Below are positions 43,754 to 56,157 of a DNA stretch of 64,000 bases, piece by piece. The notes below the pieces were generated by a model, which saw nothing but the letters and a program-made list of their open reading frames with translations, had not been told where the DNA came from and searched no databases. Source of the stretch: Anthostomella pinea (taxonomy: Eukaryota > Ascomycota > Sordariomycetes > Xylariales > Xylariaceae); NCBI GenBank assembly GCA_963556695.1, contig CAUWAG010000019.1, forward strand, positions 310,001 to 374,000, given 5' to 3'. Every line of letters starts with the position of its first letter. Positions within the stretch are counted from its first letter, which is position 1. Both the position numbers and the translations under genes were made by a program.

Positions 43754-44524
43754 ATGTCCGGATCCAAACCCGTCTTCGTCTTCTGCCCCGGGGCCTGGCT
43801 CCTACCCGACTACTTCCAGCCCACAATCAACATCCTTAAGACCTCCGGCTACACCAGCGAGGCCGTCGCCCTCCCGAGCGTGGACTCAGATCAGCGCCCC
43901 GCAGACGCGCCCCCGATCTCCCACGGCCTGCAGACCGACGCCTCGGCTGTCAGGGCCGCTGTCGTGAGGCAGCTCGACGCGGGCCACGACGTCGTCCTCG
44001 TCGCGCACAGCTACGGCGGGCTGGTCATCAGCGAAGCGGCGCGGGGCCTCGACCGCGTCTCGCGCGGTCACGGCGTAACCAGTATCATTCATATGGTCTA
44101 CGTCGCGGCGCTCGTCTTCGACGTCGGCGCCAAGGTGTGGCCGGACGACAAGCCGCCCGTGCCCAAGGAATACATCATCGACGGCGAGCTCGTCTACCGC
44201 AACCCCGCGGACCCGGACAACGCAGCCTTCCTCAGCCAGTGCTCGCCCGAGCAGCTGGCAGCCGTCGTGGCGGTCGCGCGCAGCCATAACTGGCGGACGT
44301 TCACGGATCCCGTGACGTACGCTGCGTGGAAGGTCGTCGATTCGACGTATGTCAAGGCCCGCCATGATCCGGTGCCGGATCCCGTGGCCGAGCTGCCGGA
44401 GGGGCATCGGTTCGTGGAGCAGGTTGAGATCGGGGGCGACCATTTTGTCTTTACGAGTGCTACTGAGGAGGTTGCGGCCGTGCTGAGGGGGGTTGCGGAG
44501 AATGTTGGCCGTGGCGGTGCGTGA
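43754..44524 (+). CDS. alpha/beta hydrolase
   Basis: Single-exon alpha/beta hydrolase of 256 residues, substrate unknown. The first strand and oxyanion region read FVFCPGAWLLPDYF. The nucleophile elbow VLVAHSYGGLVISEA places Ser at 86. The acid is not certain; the catalytic His is probably in GGDHFVFTSATEEV near residue 232. The type resembles small AB-hydrolase_6 esterases common in fungi. No signal peptide, so probably intracellular. Third positions are strongly GC-biased. Confidence 0.85.
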   Translation: MSGSKPVFVFCPGAWLLPDYFQPTINILKTSGYTSEAVALPSVDSDQRPADAPPISHGLQTDASAVRAAVVRQLDAGHDVVLVAHSYGGLVISEAARGLDRVSRGHGVTSIIHMVYVAALVFDVGAKVWPDDKPPVPKEYIIDGELVYRNPADPDNAAFLSQCSPEQLAAVVAVARSHNWRTFTDPVTYAAWKVVDSTYVKARHDPVPDPVAELPEGHRFVEQVEIGGDHFVFTSATEEVAAVLRGVAENVGRGGA

Positions 44525-44719
44525 AGGGGATGGGGCGATAGGCACATGCACATTTTGCTTTGGCTTGTGCCCAACTGTTAGATGATAGGGATGAGCTATG
44601 TAAATCTTCACTCAATGGCGTGTTCTACCCCTGAAAATGTGATCGGCTTGACCTTAAACCTTCATGTGTAAGTACACCAGCGCCGAGCCAGGGGTCGAAT
44701 GTAGGGTTTCTATGCAGTA

Positions 44720-45204
44720 CCATTCCCCCCCCCCCTACTTCTCGTACACCCCCACATCTCGTACAGCCAAACCCCACTATCACCACCAAAGCACCCCATT
44801 TTGCACCTAAACGTAACTGAGGCTATTCACATTGTATAAATTTAGCAAAATTACTATAAGTAGAAGAATGATACGGCTTCAAAAAGATATACGCCTTAAA
44901 GTCGTGGCATAAGGCAATGGAAAGTTATAATAGATTTAGCCCGAGGTTTATGACGACCTTGTTTCCCATACAAATTGTATGGAGGACAAGATCTTACGCG
45001 ACCCTAAATAATTCAAGAAATAAAATACTTGAAAATAAACAGCCTCAAAATATTACATACTAACTTAGATAACTATATACGTACGAAGTTTCATATATAT
45101 AGACCTTATATATCAAAAGTTATGAAAAAGTGGTCGTTATATATAGTAGTTTTGTATGGGAGTGTACGAGATGTGGGGGTGTACGAGACGTGGGTGGGGG
45201 ATGG
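44720..45204. mobile_element. MITE with 41-45-bp terminal inverted repeats and TA target duplication
   Basis: 44741-44764 and 45164-45187 are perfect inverted copies (24 bp, CTCGTACACC...). The ends extend outward through a C-rich tract to CCAT, at 44720 and 45204. TA flanks both sides (44718-44719, 45205-45206). The interior is strongly AT-rich and has no transposase frame. This is the structure of a non-autonomous Tc1/mariner-type element; the superfamily is inferred from TA. Confidence 0.85.
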
Positions 45205-45319
45205 TATGGCCGGATAGGAGAGTAGTGTCACGGCAAGCATACTGGGGAGCTGGGACATGGCCTGCAGCAAGCAGCTATTACTCTATTGACGAGAATATCA
45301 AGACTAGAGAGGAAAGGAA

Positions 45320-45341
45320 GAGAGAGAGAGAGAGAGAGATA
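45320..45341. repeat. (GA)n microsatellite
   Basis: About 11 GA units. Confidence 0.9.
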
Positions 45342-45472
45342 GGTACAGTGGGAGGTTGCCCCTTTAAGGGGATCCTCTGGTCAGATCCTTCCCCTATTAG
45401 GAAGTATCCACTTGTCATGTGGGAAGGTCTGTGCAGGCCGTCACATCAATTATTTATTTAACGCTAGCTTAA

Positions 45473-45495
45473 TTATATATATATATATATATATA
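45473..45495. repeat. (TA)n microsatellite
   Basis: About 11 TA units inside an AT-rich stretch following the MITE. Confidence 0.9.
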
Positions 45496-45579
45496 AAGTT
45501 AATATAAGGCTAAACACACAAGAACACAATCAATAGAATCAATCAACATCCGTGTATTCAACAGTGTGTGTACGGCGAT

Positions 45580-45897
45580 TTAAGGTGGGTCATTGACATT
45601 TCGATTGCAAACGACTGTAATGGCAGTACCGCAGAGCTAACAGACGCCCCAGACGCCATCAAGGCAATGAACCTGTCGTACCAATTCAGCAGCGTATGGC
45701 CGGACATAACTAGTTGTGACATCTTCAGGGCTCGAACTCGCTATGTCGTAGCAGTTGGGCGAACAGCCGAAGTAGCCGTTGAGGCCTTACAAGCAGAGCC
45801 CTCCTTTGACTTTGGCCGGGTAGTCTCGCGGCGCCAGGAGGTGGTTGCTGAGCACCGATGCTGCTGAGAGCAGGCTGATTGAGAGTTCGAGCTTCAT
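45580..45897 (-). pseudogene. small secreted cysteine-rich protein, probably broken
   Basis: A frame of 106 codons starts with a clear signal peptide (MKLELSISLLSAASVLSNHL) and continues GYFGCSPNCYDIA...VHCLDGVWGVC, then LCGTAITVVCNRN. Two stops lie in frame: TAA at codon 37 and TAG at codon 87; both could come from single C-to-T or G-to-A changes in Gln or Trp codons. Cysteine spacing and the size are those of fungal secreted effector-like proteins, but I recognise no family. A TATA box (TATATAAAGG) is at 46001-46010, about 105 bases upstream. The first stop overlaps a GTAAGG that might instead be an intron donor, so a spliced gene is not excluded. Confidence 0.45.
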
Positions 45898-48116
45898 GTT
45901 TGCGAAGTACTTACTAAGATGGGAAATAGCGAGGTGTGCGTTGTTTTGTCCGGGGTTCTGGGGTGGAAGGACTTCGATCTGTAGGCTGGGTCTCGATGGG
46001 CCTTTATATACAAATTTCCATGCCCGACTTCACAGCCGTAGACACTGAGGCACTTTTTAGAAAGCGTCCGGTTAGCACATCAGCTTGTAGTTGCCATGAT
46101 GGCAGGGCTTCACTTCAATCGGCATGGTGCGAGCGGGTGTTGCTCTTAGAATTCTTTGCTTGAGACAAAACGCCACAACGCACAAATACACGACAGCCCA
46201 GAGACGTAAGCTTAGACGTCAAGTGGTACGAATTTGGTGGCGAGACTGACAACGTGCACGTTTGGTCTGTGGATGGGCGGAAGCCGGAGACCCGGAGACC
46301 CTCGTGGCGGCTGCGCCTTGTTACATCGCGAGCTGTGGCCTTGGTCCGAACACGATATTATGTGAGGGTTAAGTACCTAGGGACCTGAATGGTACGGTTC
46401 CATACATACTAAGTACCTGGCTCCCAGACCACTGCTTGGAGTGATGTTTGTTGCCATTTGGCGCCGGGGTTGCGCTCGTGGTGACATTCGTCAGGGCCGA
46501 TGAGAAGGAAGATGATAGAACCAGTGAAGCAGCTCAGGATCGGGTGATGGTTGTCATGGCGTGATGCTGTTACGCGATAGTCATCCTATGACTGGTGTTG
46601 TTGCTTGCGGATGATGGCTGTGGACGGTAATCGAAGAATGCAAATAAACATATGTAGAATGTCAACGAGGCGTTTGCATCCATCAGACGTGTTCATACTG
46701 GACTACCGAGTACGAAGATCCTTTCGCAAACATAGGGGGTTGGTATTATGTCGAGCATCACCCTAAAGGCTCTCCGGGTTTTCGGGGTAGAGTTCGTCCT
46801 TGAGGCCGCGAGCCCCTTTCCAGATTGAAGATCGACCTGGCGGTAATAGCATGGCGATCCGTACAACTACATGGTATACCACCAGCTATGATCATCGGAC
46901 AAATATCAACTCTCAGCAAATCGTTTGGAATTCAACTCGACATTTCCTTTACTGCTCTATGGGCGTATCGCCAACCTCATAGTCATTACTGCGGTCCAAC
47001 CAGGAAACAAGATACATTTCCCAGACGCCACGACCAGTCAACTCCTCTCCCCATAAAAACACTTCTAACACACCAAAAGTGTCTTACTTGGAAGCTTACT
47101 ACGCATTTCCATGATCTCGCGCCGGTGAAGATGGCGAGCGTCCGTCTACCTGTTGCACGCAGGTCCGAGGCTAGCCTTATATCGCGTTACTCAGTCTCGC
47201 CACTCGTGACGGCAGCAACGTACCCAGTCTATTATGGGATATGATCACTATTGCGCGGCAGGAAAGCGCTTCTAAGGTGGGATCGGCCGCTCTCGCTCGA
47301 TATGTGGCCAACTTGCCAGCAAATTGCCGACTCGACGGAGGGAGCTGCCAGACAGTACACTTCATGATGCTGCTGCCTCTCCCGCCATGATATATTTGCG
47401 GGACACAGTATACGCACATAGCGTAACATTTGGTGTTGGTGTAGTAGTGTATGTATGGAAGCAAGAGGGCAGCGAGGACCATTTTGTACGCTTGACTCTG
47501 GACTACCTAAATCAGAGATCTGGGGAACTGGGCATACTCCGTTGACTGGTTCAAGCAGGACATGCAACAGAAGCATTGTCATAGAAGAGTGGAGTGAGCA
47601 GTGACTTTACCTTGCTCAGCCTTCCTGACACAATCTGACACATGGATTGGATCCGAGCATCGTCGGATTGCGTCTACCTTAGCTACGCTTGAATGCGCCG
47701 CCGAGGGTGTTGCCCCGGCATGAGTATTATTGATCCCACTCCGTGACGAATAAACCACGAGGAGTCGGATTCCATGATTCCATTACGAGCTGAGCTGAGC
47801 CTTGACTAGAACCAAGTTATTGCTCACTCTCGCTAGGTATTGATTCGGGCAAACAATGCCCTTGTCGCTCGCAGTCACCGCTGCCCTGGCGGAGTCACGC
47901 CAGCTACACCGAGAGATATTACCATATATAACATGGCATGTAAGTCATTATCTGAACACCTCCAATCGTTGTCCATGAAGAGGGAAAATACCACCGTGAG
48001 TAGAAAAGAAAAACGCACCTTCAGCCGACTCCTATCTTCCGCTTCCACCTTATCACCGAAGACAGCAAGCCCGGAGGGAAAGCAGAGATAACCCATCCCA
48101 GCCCACTACTTAAACC
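45898..48116. other. gene-poor intergenic stretch, 2.2 kb
   Basis: Apart from the TATA box of the secreted-protein remnant nothing is supported. A frame at 47935-48090 (+) has a GTAAGT donor just after its ATG but no recognisable product. Confidence 0.5.
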
Positions 48117-48473
48117 ATGACTCCCATAATGACATCCCACATATCAATATCAGACGGGACGAATATCCCACGAACAGGTGAGCCACCCTCCTTCCTCTTT
48201 TCCTTCACCCCCTTTCCCGTCACCCCGCCGGTCTTCAAGCCCCGACCAACACGACCAGCTAACGCTCCCACAGCCCCAATGCACCCCCACAAGCACCCCA
48301 GGCCAGCATCCAAAGCACTTCAGAACGGCGAAGCCTCCGAGATGACCTGCGCCGTCAAGCCTGGAGGTCGAACTCGTCGCCCGGGAATTCGGCAGCGCGG
48401 TTGGCACTGCAATGAATGTAGTCGCCTCATACCGTTTCATGCGCCGTGGTGCCCGCATCATATCGGGTGGTAG
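48117..48473 (+). CDS. small Cys/His-rich hypothetical protein
   Basis: Two-exon model 48117-48177 and 48274-48473; the intron has GTGAGC, branch CTAAC and CACAG. The product has 86 residues. The C-terminal part, WHCNECSRLIPFHAPWCPHH, has a C-x2-C ... C-x-H-H arrangement that could bind zinc, similar in style to small zinc-ribbon-like proteins of filamentous fungi. No family recognised. Because the intron length is a multiple of three, the unspliced frame is also open. The start is uncertain; an upstream exon near 47935 is possible. Confidence 0.4.
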   Translation: MTPIMTSHISISDGTNIPRTGEPPSFLFSFTPFPVTPPVFKPRPTRPANAPTAPMHPHKHPRPASKALQNGEASEMTCAVKPGGRTRRPGIRQRGWHCNECSRLIPFHAPWCPHHIGW

Positions 48474-48813
48474 TGCTGCCATGGCTGTTCTAGATATCGT
48501 GGAGCATGGAATGCTGTGTGACTGGAGTTACTTTCACTGGCTTTGGGGGGTTTGTTTTTACTGGGGAAAGGCTGGAATCATATCAGCGGCTTTGAGTATC
48601 TAGGGAAACATTCACACATAGTAGGCGGGACTGCAGCATGATTGAAATCAACGGTCACTTTATTTAAGTACAGCCCGCGTCTATTGTGAGGTCGGCTAAC
48701 CGGAATGACCGGTCTGCACCTCTAGCTGCCGTCAGATCAAGCCACATCTGTGTCCCCAGTAAGCAGCAACCTGACATTTCTAACATACCCTTGGGCATTA
48801 CGTCGCGTGGTGA
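48474..48813. other. convergent intergenic region
   Basis: Nothing recognised between the small hypothetical gene and the 3' end of the NADH dehydrogenase gene. Confidence 0.5.
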
Positions 48814-50951
48814 CTAGAAGCTCATCAAATCTGTTCCAGTGTTAGTATGGCATTTATCAGGCAAGGGGACTAATACATACCTCTTCCGAAAAGACCCCTC
48901 TTCAACCAGTCCATCGCCATCAGGACTCTTGTCCTTACACCTACACTCTGAGCAAAGTAGACGCTTCTCCACGCATACACGGCCCATAGTCCTCCAGTGA
49001 AACCCCACCCATTTCCTAGATCGAATATGGCGGAGTTGCCGATATAGGCCAGACTGCCGAGGTTGTGGTACTCGAAGGCCTTGTAGCAAGCCTCGTCTAG
49101 GTCGCCGTCTCGTATATCGTTCGCCTTTAGGCCTGGAGCACAGTGCGCCAGCTTGTTGAACTTGTTGGCGAGGTAAATACCCTGCTGATTGGCGCGCTGG
49201 GCTGTGGCGGGGAGGGATGTCAATTTGCTGTCAATTTGCTTCAGGAGCTCTCTAAGCTCGCCAAAGCTGAGTGTGCCGGACTGATCCTTGTCGAAATCGT
49301 GAAAGAGCCTGTCGAGGCGCTTCAGATGGCTGACGGCCTGTGGGAAACGCTTCTTGACATCGACCGCGACGTCACGCCAGTCATAGAAATGGAGCTCGAG
49401 TGTCTCAGGGTCCTTGCCATGTTTGAACGCGAGGCCGCGAAGGAACGATACGATGTGGTCCGCGACATTGTTTTGTACCGTCGAGCAATCACCAATGGCA
49501 TAGACGTCACCCAGTGGCGTGCCGTTGAGACGTAAATGGGTATCGGTTTCTAGGGCGTGGCGGTTGTTTTGAGTCGAACCAAGCTTGTCGGCAATCCGTT
49601 TGCAGACTGGGGCTTGAGATACACCTGTAGACCAGAGGCAGAAGCCCATTGGGATTTCCTTGGTAACCGTCGAGCCATCTTCAGCTTTCTGTGAGAAAAT
49701 GATCTTATCTTCCGTGACTTCTTGTACCCGTGAGTTCGTGAGGATTACGACTTGATCGCGAGCGAATCGCTCTTCGGCATATTTAGACAACGTCTCGTCA
49801 TATGTATTCAGGATATGTCCGCGACTCTGAATGATGTGAACCGAAATCTCGTTCCGTAGAAGTCGCGGAAACCTCCTCGTCAAATCCTCGTTCAGTAGAT
49901 CGAATAGCTCAGCAGCAAACTCGACTCCAGTGGGGCCGCCGCCACTGACGACGAAAGACAACAACCGTCTGCGCTCGCTATCAGATGTAGTCGGGAGATT
50001 GGCGAGTTCAAGGTTCCATATGACCTGATTCCGGATCTTTCGAGCATCATTGATGTCTTTCAGGAAATGGCAGTGTTCGAGACCTTTGACGCCATGAGGA
50101 TTTGTCACAGAACCAACGGCAACGACCAGTTTGTCATACGGTATATAAAACCTGGCCTCCTGTCCGCTGGCATCGGTCTGCGAGACCTCGACTAGTTTCT
50201 GAGAGAAATCGACGTCTTCGGCACTGGCTCGCAAGAAATGGCCGCCAACCCGGGATAAGATTCGGCGTATCGGCTCGACCAGGCTTCGCAGTTCCAGAGT
50301 GCCAACAGTCGCAGAGGGAAGCATGGGAGTAAACAAGAAGTAGTTCGCGGGACTGACGACGGTGACGTGGTAATCGTCCGGGTTGAGTTGCTTCAACAGG
50401 GCAACACTGCCCCAGCCACCACCCAAGATGACTAGTCTTGGCTTGTCTTTGCGCATCCGGGTCTGTTCACTGTCGTCATCGTCCAGAAGTGCCCTAACTA
50501 TGGGCAAGTTCTTGGGCCCTCCACGGGGAGGAGACAAAGCGGTTTCCGATACGTGGCAGTCGCCAATGGTGATTGATTCCTTATAGGTGGTCGAGTCGTA
50601 AACGAAGAAGGCGGCAAGTAGTATTCCGACGAATCCAACACCAGTACCGAAGACCGCAGCAGTGCGGTAGGCGAAGTTGAGGAATACGGATCGTCGCTGC
50701 GGGAGGGGCCTGCCTGAGAGTGCGAGAGTGGCTGTCTGCGAAAAGTACTGCCAATGGGTCCTCTGGGTCGTCGAGGGACTGGCGTTGCGCGCAGGCGTCG
50801 GCGGCTTGAACAAGTTACCGAATTGGCGGCATTGTGGGAAGCTCGGTTGGCGCACAAATGTCGACGACGTGGACTTGATACTGCTGCTGGGAGCGCTTTG
50901 GCGGGCGACTCGAAGCGCGAGGGCCACAGCTGTTCCGGGCCGTGGTGGCAT
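48814..50951 (-). CDS. external alternative NADH:ubiquinone oxidoreductase with EF-hand
   Basis: Type II NADH dehydrogenase of the inner mitochondrial membrane, transferring electrons from cytosolic NADH to ubiquinone without proton pumping; the EF-hand suggests calcium control. Two exons, 50951..48881 and 48830..48814; the last exon has only 17 bases and gives the ending FGRDLMSF. 695 residues. Long Arg/Ser-rich presequence, then a membrane helix (VGFVGILLAAFFVY, about 105-120). FAD site VILGGGWGSVALL near 174, NADH site FVVSGGGPTGVEFAAEL near 335, quinone-side YAIGDCS near 490, EF-hand DFDKDQSGTLSFGEL near 553. The C-terminal block GFTGGLWAVYAWRSVYF is typical membrane-binding. Start is the ATG at 50951. 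Confidence 0.93.
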
Positions 50952-51554
50952 TGTCGCAGATCGAAATGTCAATGGCAAGCGAGTGACTATAAGTAACTCA
51001 AAGTCATGTCGTCGCTTCCGCGCAGACCAATTGGGGGAGGACGGTAGCAGGATGCTGTTGAAGAAAATATGTCGGTGGCGCTCTGAGTTCGCCGGTTCGG
51101 TCTTTGATGGATGGGTCGGAGCTACAGGTCCAGCCCTGAAGCTGCTCGGGCTACTTACTGCATCTCTGCGTCATACCCAGGTACCCGCTGAAGTGGATCT
51201 GCGGTGACTGATTGGCAATCCATTGCAGTCACCACTCCCACTGCGCTGCGTCGGCTGCGTCAAATGTCAAAACTTGGCACCGCCAAGGAACGGAAGCTCG
51301 CGACGCGAAGGATCCATCTTCGTCTTGGACCATCCCGCCAACACAACTGCACTGTCTCGGTGTGGGAAAGCATCATACAATGGGGATGGCACTACAGACC
51401 GCGGTGGATGAAGTACCAATTAGGTGGTTATTCCGCTCAATTCCCTGTGGGACGACGGGAATGCTTGTGCCGGGTCATCGAACTGTCAGGCGGCAGGTAT
51501 TTGAAGAGCCTCATGAACTGATCATATTCACCGAGGTCATCGAAACACCCCGAC
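50952..51554. other. intergenic, no gene seen
   Basis: Promoter of the NADH dehydrogenase gene and 3' side of NOP53; both genes are on the minus strand. Confidence 0.5.
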
Positions 51555-52925
51555 CTATATACTAAAGTCCTTGTAGGTCCACTTCTCAGTGACCTTCGTC
51601 TTCGCCTGTCTGTGAAAGGGAATATGCCTTCGGCTCTCCACCCGTCCTCTCACAAGCAGACTTCGGTACCGGTCTTTCAACAGGTTGCCCTCCGGCTTCA
51701 GCAGACGCAACGAATCCTGCAGCTCGTCTGGCAGCACCAACTCCAGGTCCTTCTCCGGCAACTTCATCTTCCCAAGCTGCTTGCGCCGTAGCAGGTCATC
51801 GTTGTTGACACTGCTGCCATCGCTGTCTTCTGCCTTTGCGAGCGCAAGAGCCTGTTCCCGCTCTGCCGCCTCCTTGGCGATCTGCTTGATTTGTTCCGCC
51901 TGGGCCTTTCTCACCTTCGTCTTGGCTTCGTGTATCAGCCGGCGTTCCTCTGTCTTTCGTCTCTCTATCCTGTTTCGCTGGGCTGGCGTCTTACGCTTCG
52001 CGCGCCTAGCCGAGGGCTTGAGCTCCTCACCGCCACTCTGAAAGCCTTCCCACTCCGAGTCCTCATCCCACTCGGACAGCTCAGCTCGTGCTTCCGCAGC
52101 CTCTGCCTCGGCAGCTGATCTAGCTGCAGCCTCCTTCTTGACCCGCTCTGCTTCCTCTGCTTCCAAGCGCTTCTTCTCGGCCTCAACTGCCTTGTTAGCC
52201 TCTTCTGTATACCGAGCTTCGTAGTCGGTGAAGTTTGGATTGTAACTATAGCCACCTGTCGGCTTGGGTACTGCTGGGAAGGCCTTGCCACTTGCCAGGA
52301 GCGACAAAGGCTTCTGCGTGGTTGTGCTAGGAGCCTTCTTCTTCTCTTTCCTGTCGTCCTTGATGGCGTCTGGTTCGTGCTGGACCACCTCTACAGTCCA
52401 GGGGTCATGCGAAGCATCAGCAACCTCAATCGTGGATTCGTGCTGACCATCTGCCACTTTGCGCAACCGGGACAGCTCCTTTTGTGTGACATATTCTCTC
52501 CTCGGTCGCTTGGCTGGAATAATCCCATCGCTAGTCTTGTCTGCGGGTCGTTTGCGTAAAGATACAGCCGGAACGGGCGAGCGTGCCGCAATGATCTCGT
52601 CTGCCCTCAAGGCCTTTGCTGTGTGTTTGGGGAATTTGCTTGGTAGAGAGACATCACCGACTGTGTCGACCGTGAACAGTTCATCCGAGGGTCGTTCGGC
52701 GATAACACCACTAGAATTTCGCAATGTCAGTCAAGGCCACGGATCAGATGTGTCTTCCCTCAAGATAACATACCCCTTGATGATCTCCTCGTTCAATTCC
52801 TCGAGACCCTGCTGAACCTCTGTAACATCGACATTCTTCCTCCACGCCTTTTTGCCCTTTCTGGAAGGCTGCTTGTATGTCGCAGGGGCGACTGTCGAGC
52901 CCTTCTGAGGCTGTATGACTGGCAT
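51555..52925 (-). CDS. NOP53: ribosome biogenesis protein NOP53
   Basis: Nucleolar factor for 60S assembly that brings the exosome helicase Mtr4 to pre-ribosomes (known for yeast Nop53). Two exons, 52925..52774 and 52710..51555; the intron GTATGT...TTCTAG joins EEIIKG to GVIAERPSDELFTVDTVGD, which is the conserved family start; 435 residues. SRKGKKAWRKNVDV at the N-terminus is also conserved. The middle contains GGYSYNPNFTDYEARYTEE followed by a long charged helix (Glu/Ala/Lys, about residues 215-330) predicted to be coiled coil. The C-terminus has LPDELQDSLRLLKPEGNLLKDRY and HRQAKTKVTEKWTYKDF, both typical of the family. Confidence 0.93.
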
Positions 52926-53681
52926 GTTGAATGTGTCGATTCAGTCGGAGTCCGAATACTAAGTGGCTCTGGTAGTCAGGTTCGAAGTTGTTTGCTGGTG
53001 AATTGCTCGACCGCTCGTCAATCAGCAGTGAGTGGTGTTAGTGGGGCTATTGAATCCGAAATTTTCCAAAGTGCAGCCAAAGTCGCTGCATTGGAAAACC
53101 CCGAAGAAAGCCACAATCTTATCTACCAGGTACGTACCCTCCTCACTGTCTGGTCCCAGCCGGGCTGTGCTTGCTGGCTTGGCGGGGTCAGAGAGGCGGC
53201 GTCTTTGCACTTTGGGCAGCTGCACACGGGGAGCCAATGACAACCAAGAACGACAGTCGGCATAGGGGGTCGCGGTCGCCCGTAGTTCCTCCCTCCGCCC
53301 CATTCACCCATTGAACCGCGCATGCAGGTGCCCAAGCAGCGTGGCCCAAATCCATCCTGTTCCGATATCGAAAATAGTCCACCTCCTTTTGTACAGTACA
53401 TGTAGACCAGCTCCAGTCAAGCACCTCTCTTTCCAAACATTGAAGCTGCTATCATTCCTTTCTCTGGTTCCACACAGGCTGCGATACGAGACATTGATCA
53501 ACAGTTATTTCTTTCAGCAACGTCCACGAGTTGTCCCCTTTCCCATCGTTCCGGTTTCCGATACCCGTCCATTGTCTCAGACAGACCGCTGTCAACGCAC
53601 CTCGACCGAAAGCCCATCTAGCCTACATCCTTCGAGCTTCAACCACTCCACCATACCAATCACGACGGACCAGACGCAGAG
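52926..53681. other. divergent promoter region, NOP53 / YPT6
   Basis: 756 bases between divergent starts. A pyrimidine-rich leader precedes the Rab gene. No additional gene seen. Confidence 0.5.
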
Positions 53682-54627
<946 letters not shown>

Positions 54628-55071
54628 GGGCATGCCCTCAGGCTATATCAATGACAATTCATCAACCTTGGGGAACCCGATTCGGCTGAACATGCTGCGG
54701 AGAACCTTGGCAGCGCATTGAGTTTGACCAGCCATGATGTTTGGCGTTGTATATTACGGTCCACTACATACCCACGACTAACAGTAGCGAGAAGAGAAGA
54801 CCACACAGCGGCACTTACACGATACGACGTTTTTAGTATATGTAATAGTTTTCATTCGGCTATAAATCCAAGGGCTTGTGAAGCGTGGCGTATCTGGGCC
54901 TAATGACTTTACGTATAATGCTGACTTGTGAAGAACGCTCTCATGATTCTCATAATTCTCATGATTCTCGAGGCTATAAGTCTCTAATCCACGCACCACA
55001 CGCATGCTTTTGATATTACAAACCCCAGCCGCTACATAAATGCATGTCGACCCCAATATATGTCGGGTACT
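54628..55071. other. convergent intergenic region, YPT6 / RKI1
   Basis: Short direct repeats (ATGATTCTC, ATAATTCTC) near 54940-54970; nothing else seen. Confidence 0.5.
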
Positions 55072-55926
55072 TCACTCCATCGTCTCATAACCCCCGTCCG
55101 CTTTGCCAAAGTAGACCTTAACGGGCTTCACGCCCTCGGCGGCGGGACCCTCAGCCGCGGCCTGGGGACCGGTCATGCCGGAGAAGATGCCGACCTCGAG
55201 CACGCCGAGCACGGCGCGGATCTTGGCGGCCAGGGCGTCGGGGGTCCAGCGGCCCAGGGCGGGGTCGATCCGGTCGGCCTGGGCGTTGAGCAGCAGCGGC
55301 GGGAAGGGCGCGTCGATGATGTAGTTGTGGTTGTCGGTGATGGCGTAGGTGTACGTGGGGCCGGCGATGCGCACGACGGGCTCGCGGCTGCCGAGGTCGA
55401 CGAGGGTCTGGCGGACCAGCTCGGCGGCCGCGGGCGCCACCTCGACCGGCACGTACGCCCACTTGGTCAGCAGGGCGTCGGCCTTCTTGCGCGAGTCGGC
55501 GACGCAGATGAATTTTTTGGACAGCCGCGAGACGACTTTCTCTTGGAAGAGGCACGCGCCGCCGCCCTTGATGCAGTTCAGCTCGCTGTCGACCTCGTCC
55601 GCGCCGTCGAAGTAGATGTCGATGTGCTGTTTGCTGGCGCCCGGTGTGAAGCCCACCTCGGCGAGCAGGTCCGGCACTTGGAGTACGGTGAGCCCGGCGT
55701 CACGGATCAGGTTTGTGGAGCCCGAGCCTGTTGGTATGAACTTCATGGTGGAAGTCACGGACTTGCCCTTCTCGGCGATGGCTTCTACTACGTAGGCGAC
55801 TGTGCTGCCGCTGCCGATGCCGACGTACTTGAAGGTGGGCTGGAAGTTCTCGGCCACGGCCTGCCGGCAGGCGGCGCGCTTGGCCGCCTCGATGAGGGCG
55901 GCTGCTTCTGAGACGACGGAGGCCAT
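55072..55926 (-). CDS. RKI1: ribose-5-phosphate isomerase
   Basis: Interconverts ribose-5-phosphate and ribulose-5-phosphate in the pentose phosphate pathway. Single exon, 284 residues from ATG 55926 (MASVVSEAAALIEAAKR). RpiA motifs: YVGIGSGSTVAYVVEA, MKFIPTGSGSTNLI, HIDIYFDGADEVDSELNCIKGGG, ACLFQEKVVS and the adjacent KFICVADSRKK. The frame stays open upstream; an ATG at 56157 would add 77 residues rich in Arg, Ser and Thr (including a run RFFTTSTSTRR) that looks like a mitochondrial leader. I chose the shorter start because it matches the usual family length. The body is strongly GC-rich. Confidence 0.92.
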   Translation of the reverse strand: MASVVSEAAALIEAAKRAACRQAVAENFQPTFKYVGIGSGSTVAYVVEAIAEKGKSVTSTMKFIPTGSGSTNLIRDAGLTVLQVPDLLAEVGFTPGASKQHIDIYFDGADEVDSELNCIKGGGACLFQEKVVSRLSKKFICVADSRKKADALLTKWAYVPVEVAPAAAELVRQTLVDLGSREPVVRIAGPTYTYAITDNHNYIIDAPFPPLLLNAQADRIDPALGRWTPDALAAKIRAVLGVLEVGIFSGMTGPQAAAEGPAAEGVKPVKVYFGKADGGYETME

Positions 55927-56157
55927 GGCTCGCCTTGTGCTGCTGGGGACTGAGGGTTGTGAGGACTTGGTCGAAAATGGGAGTATATCGCTGGCTGGTA
56001 GTTTATGTAAATCGGTGAGATTATGTGTGTGTTTGCTCCGTGATGAGTTGAGCCTCCTGGTGCTGGTGCTGGTGGTGAAGAATCTTAATGCCGCAAGCTG
56101 CCGATAATCGAGCCTAATAACAGTGGTCGTTGCAAATCGTGGGGCCAACGGCTTCAT

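Noticed and set aside
46800..47582. Overlapping frames on both strands
   Set aside because: No motif on either strand and composition like noncoding sequence.
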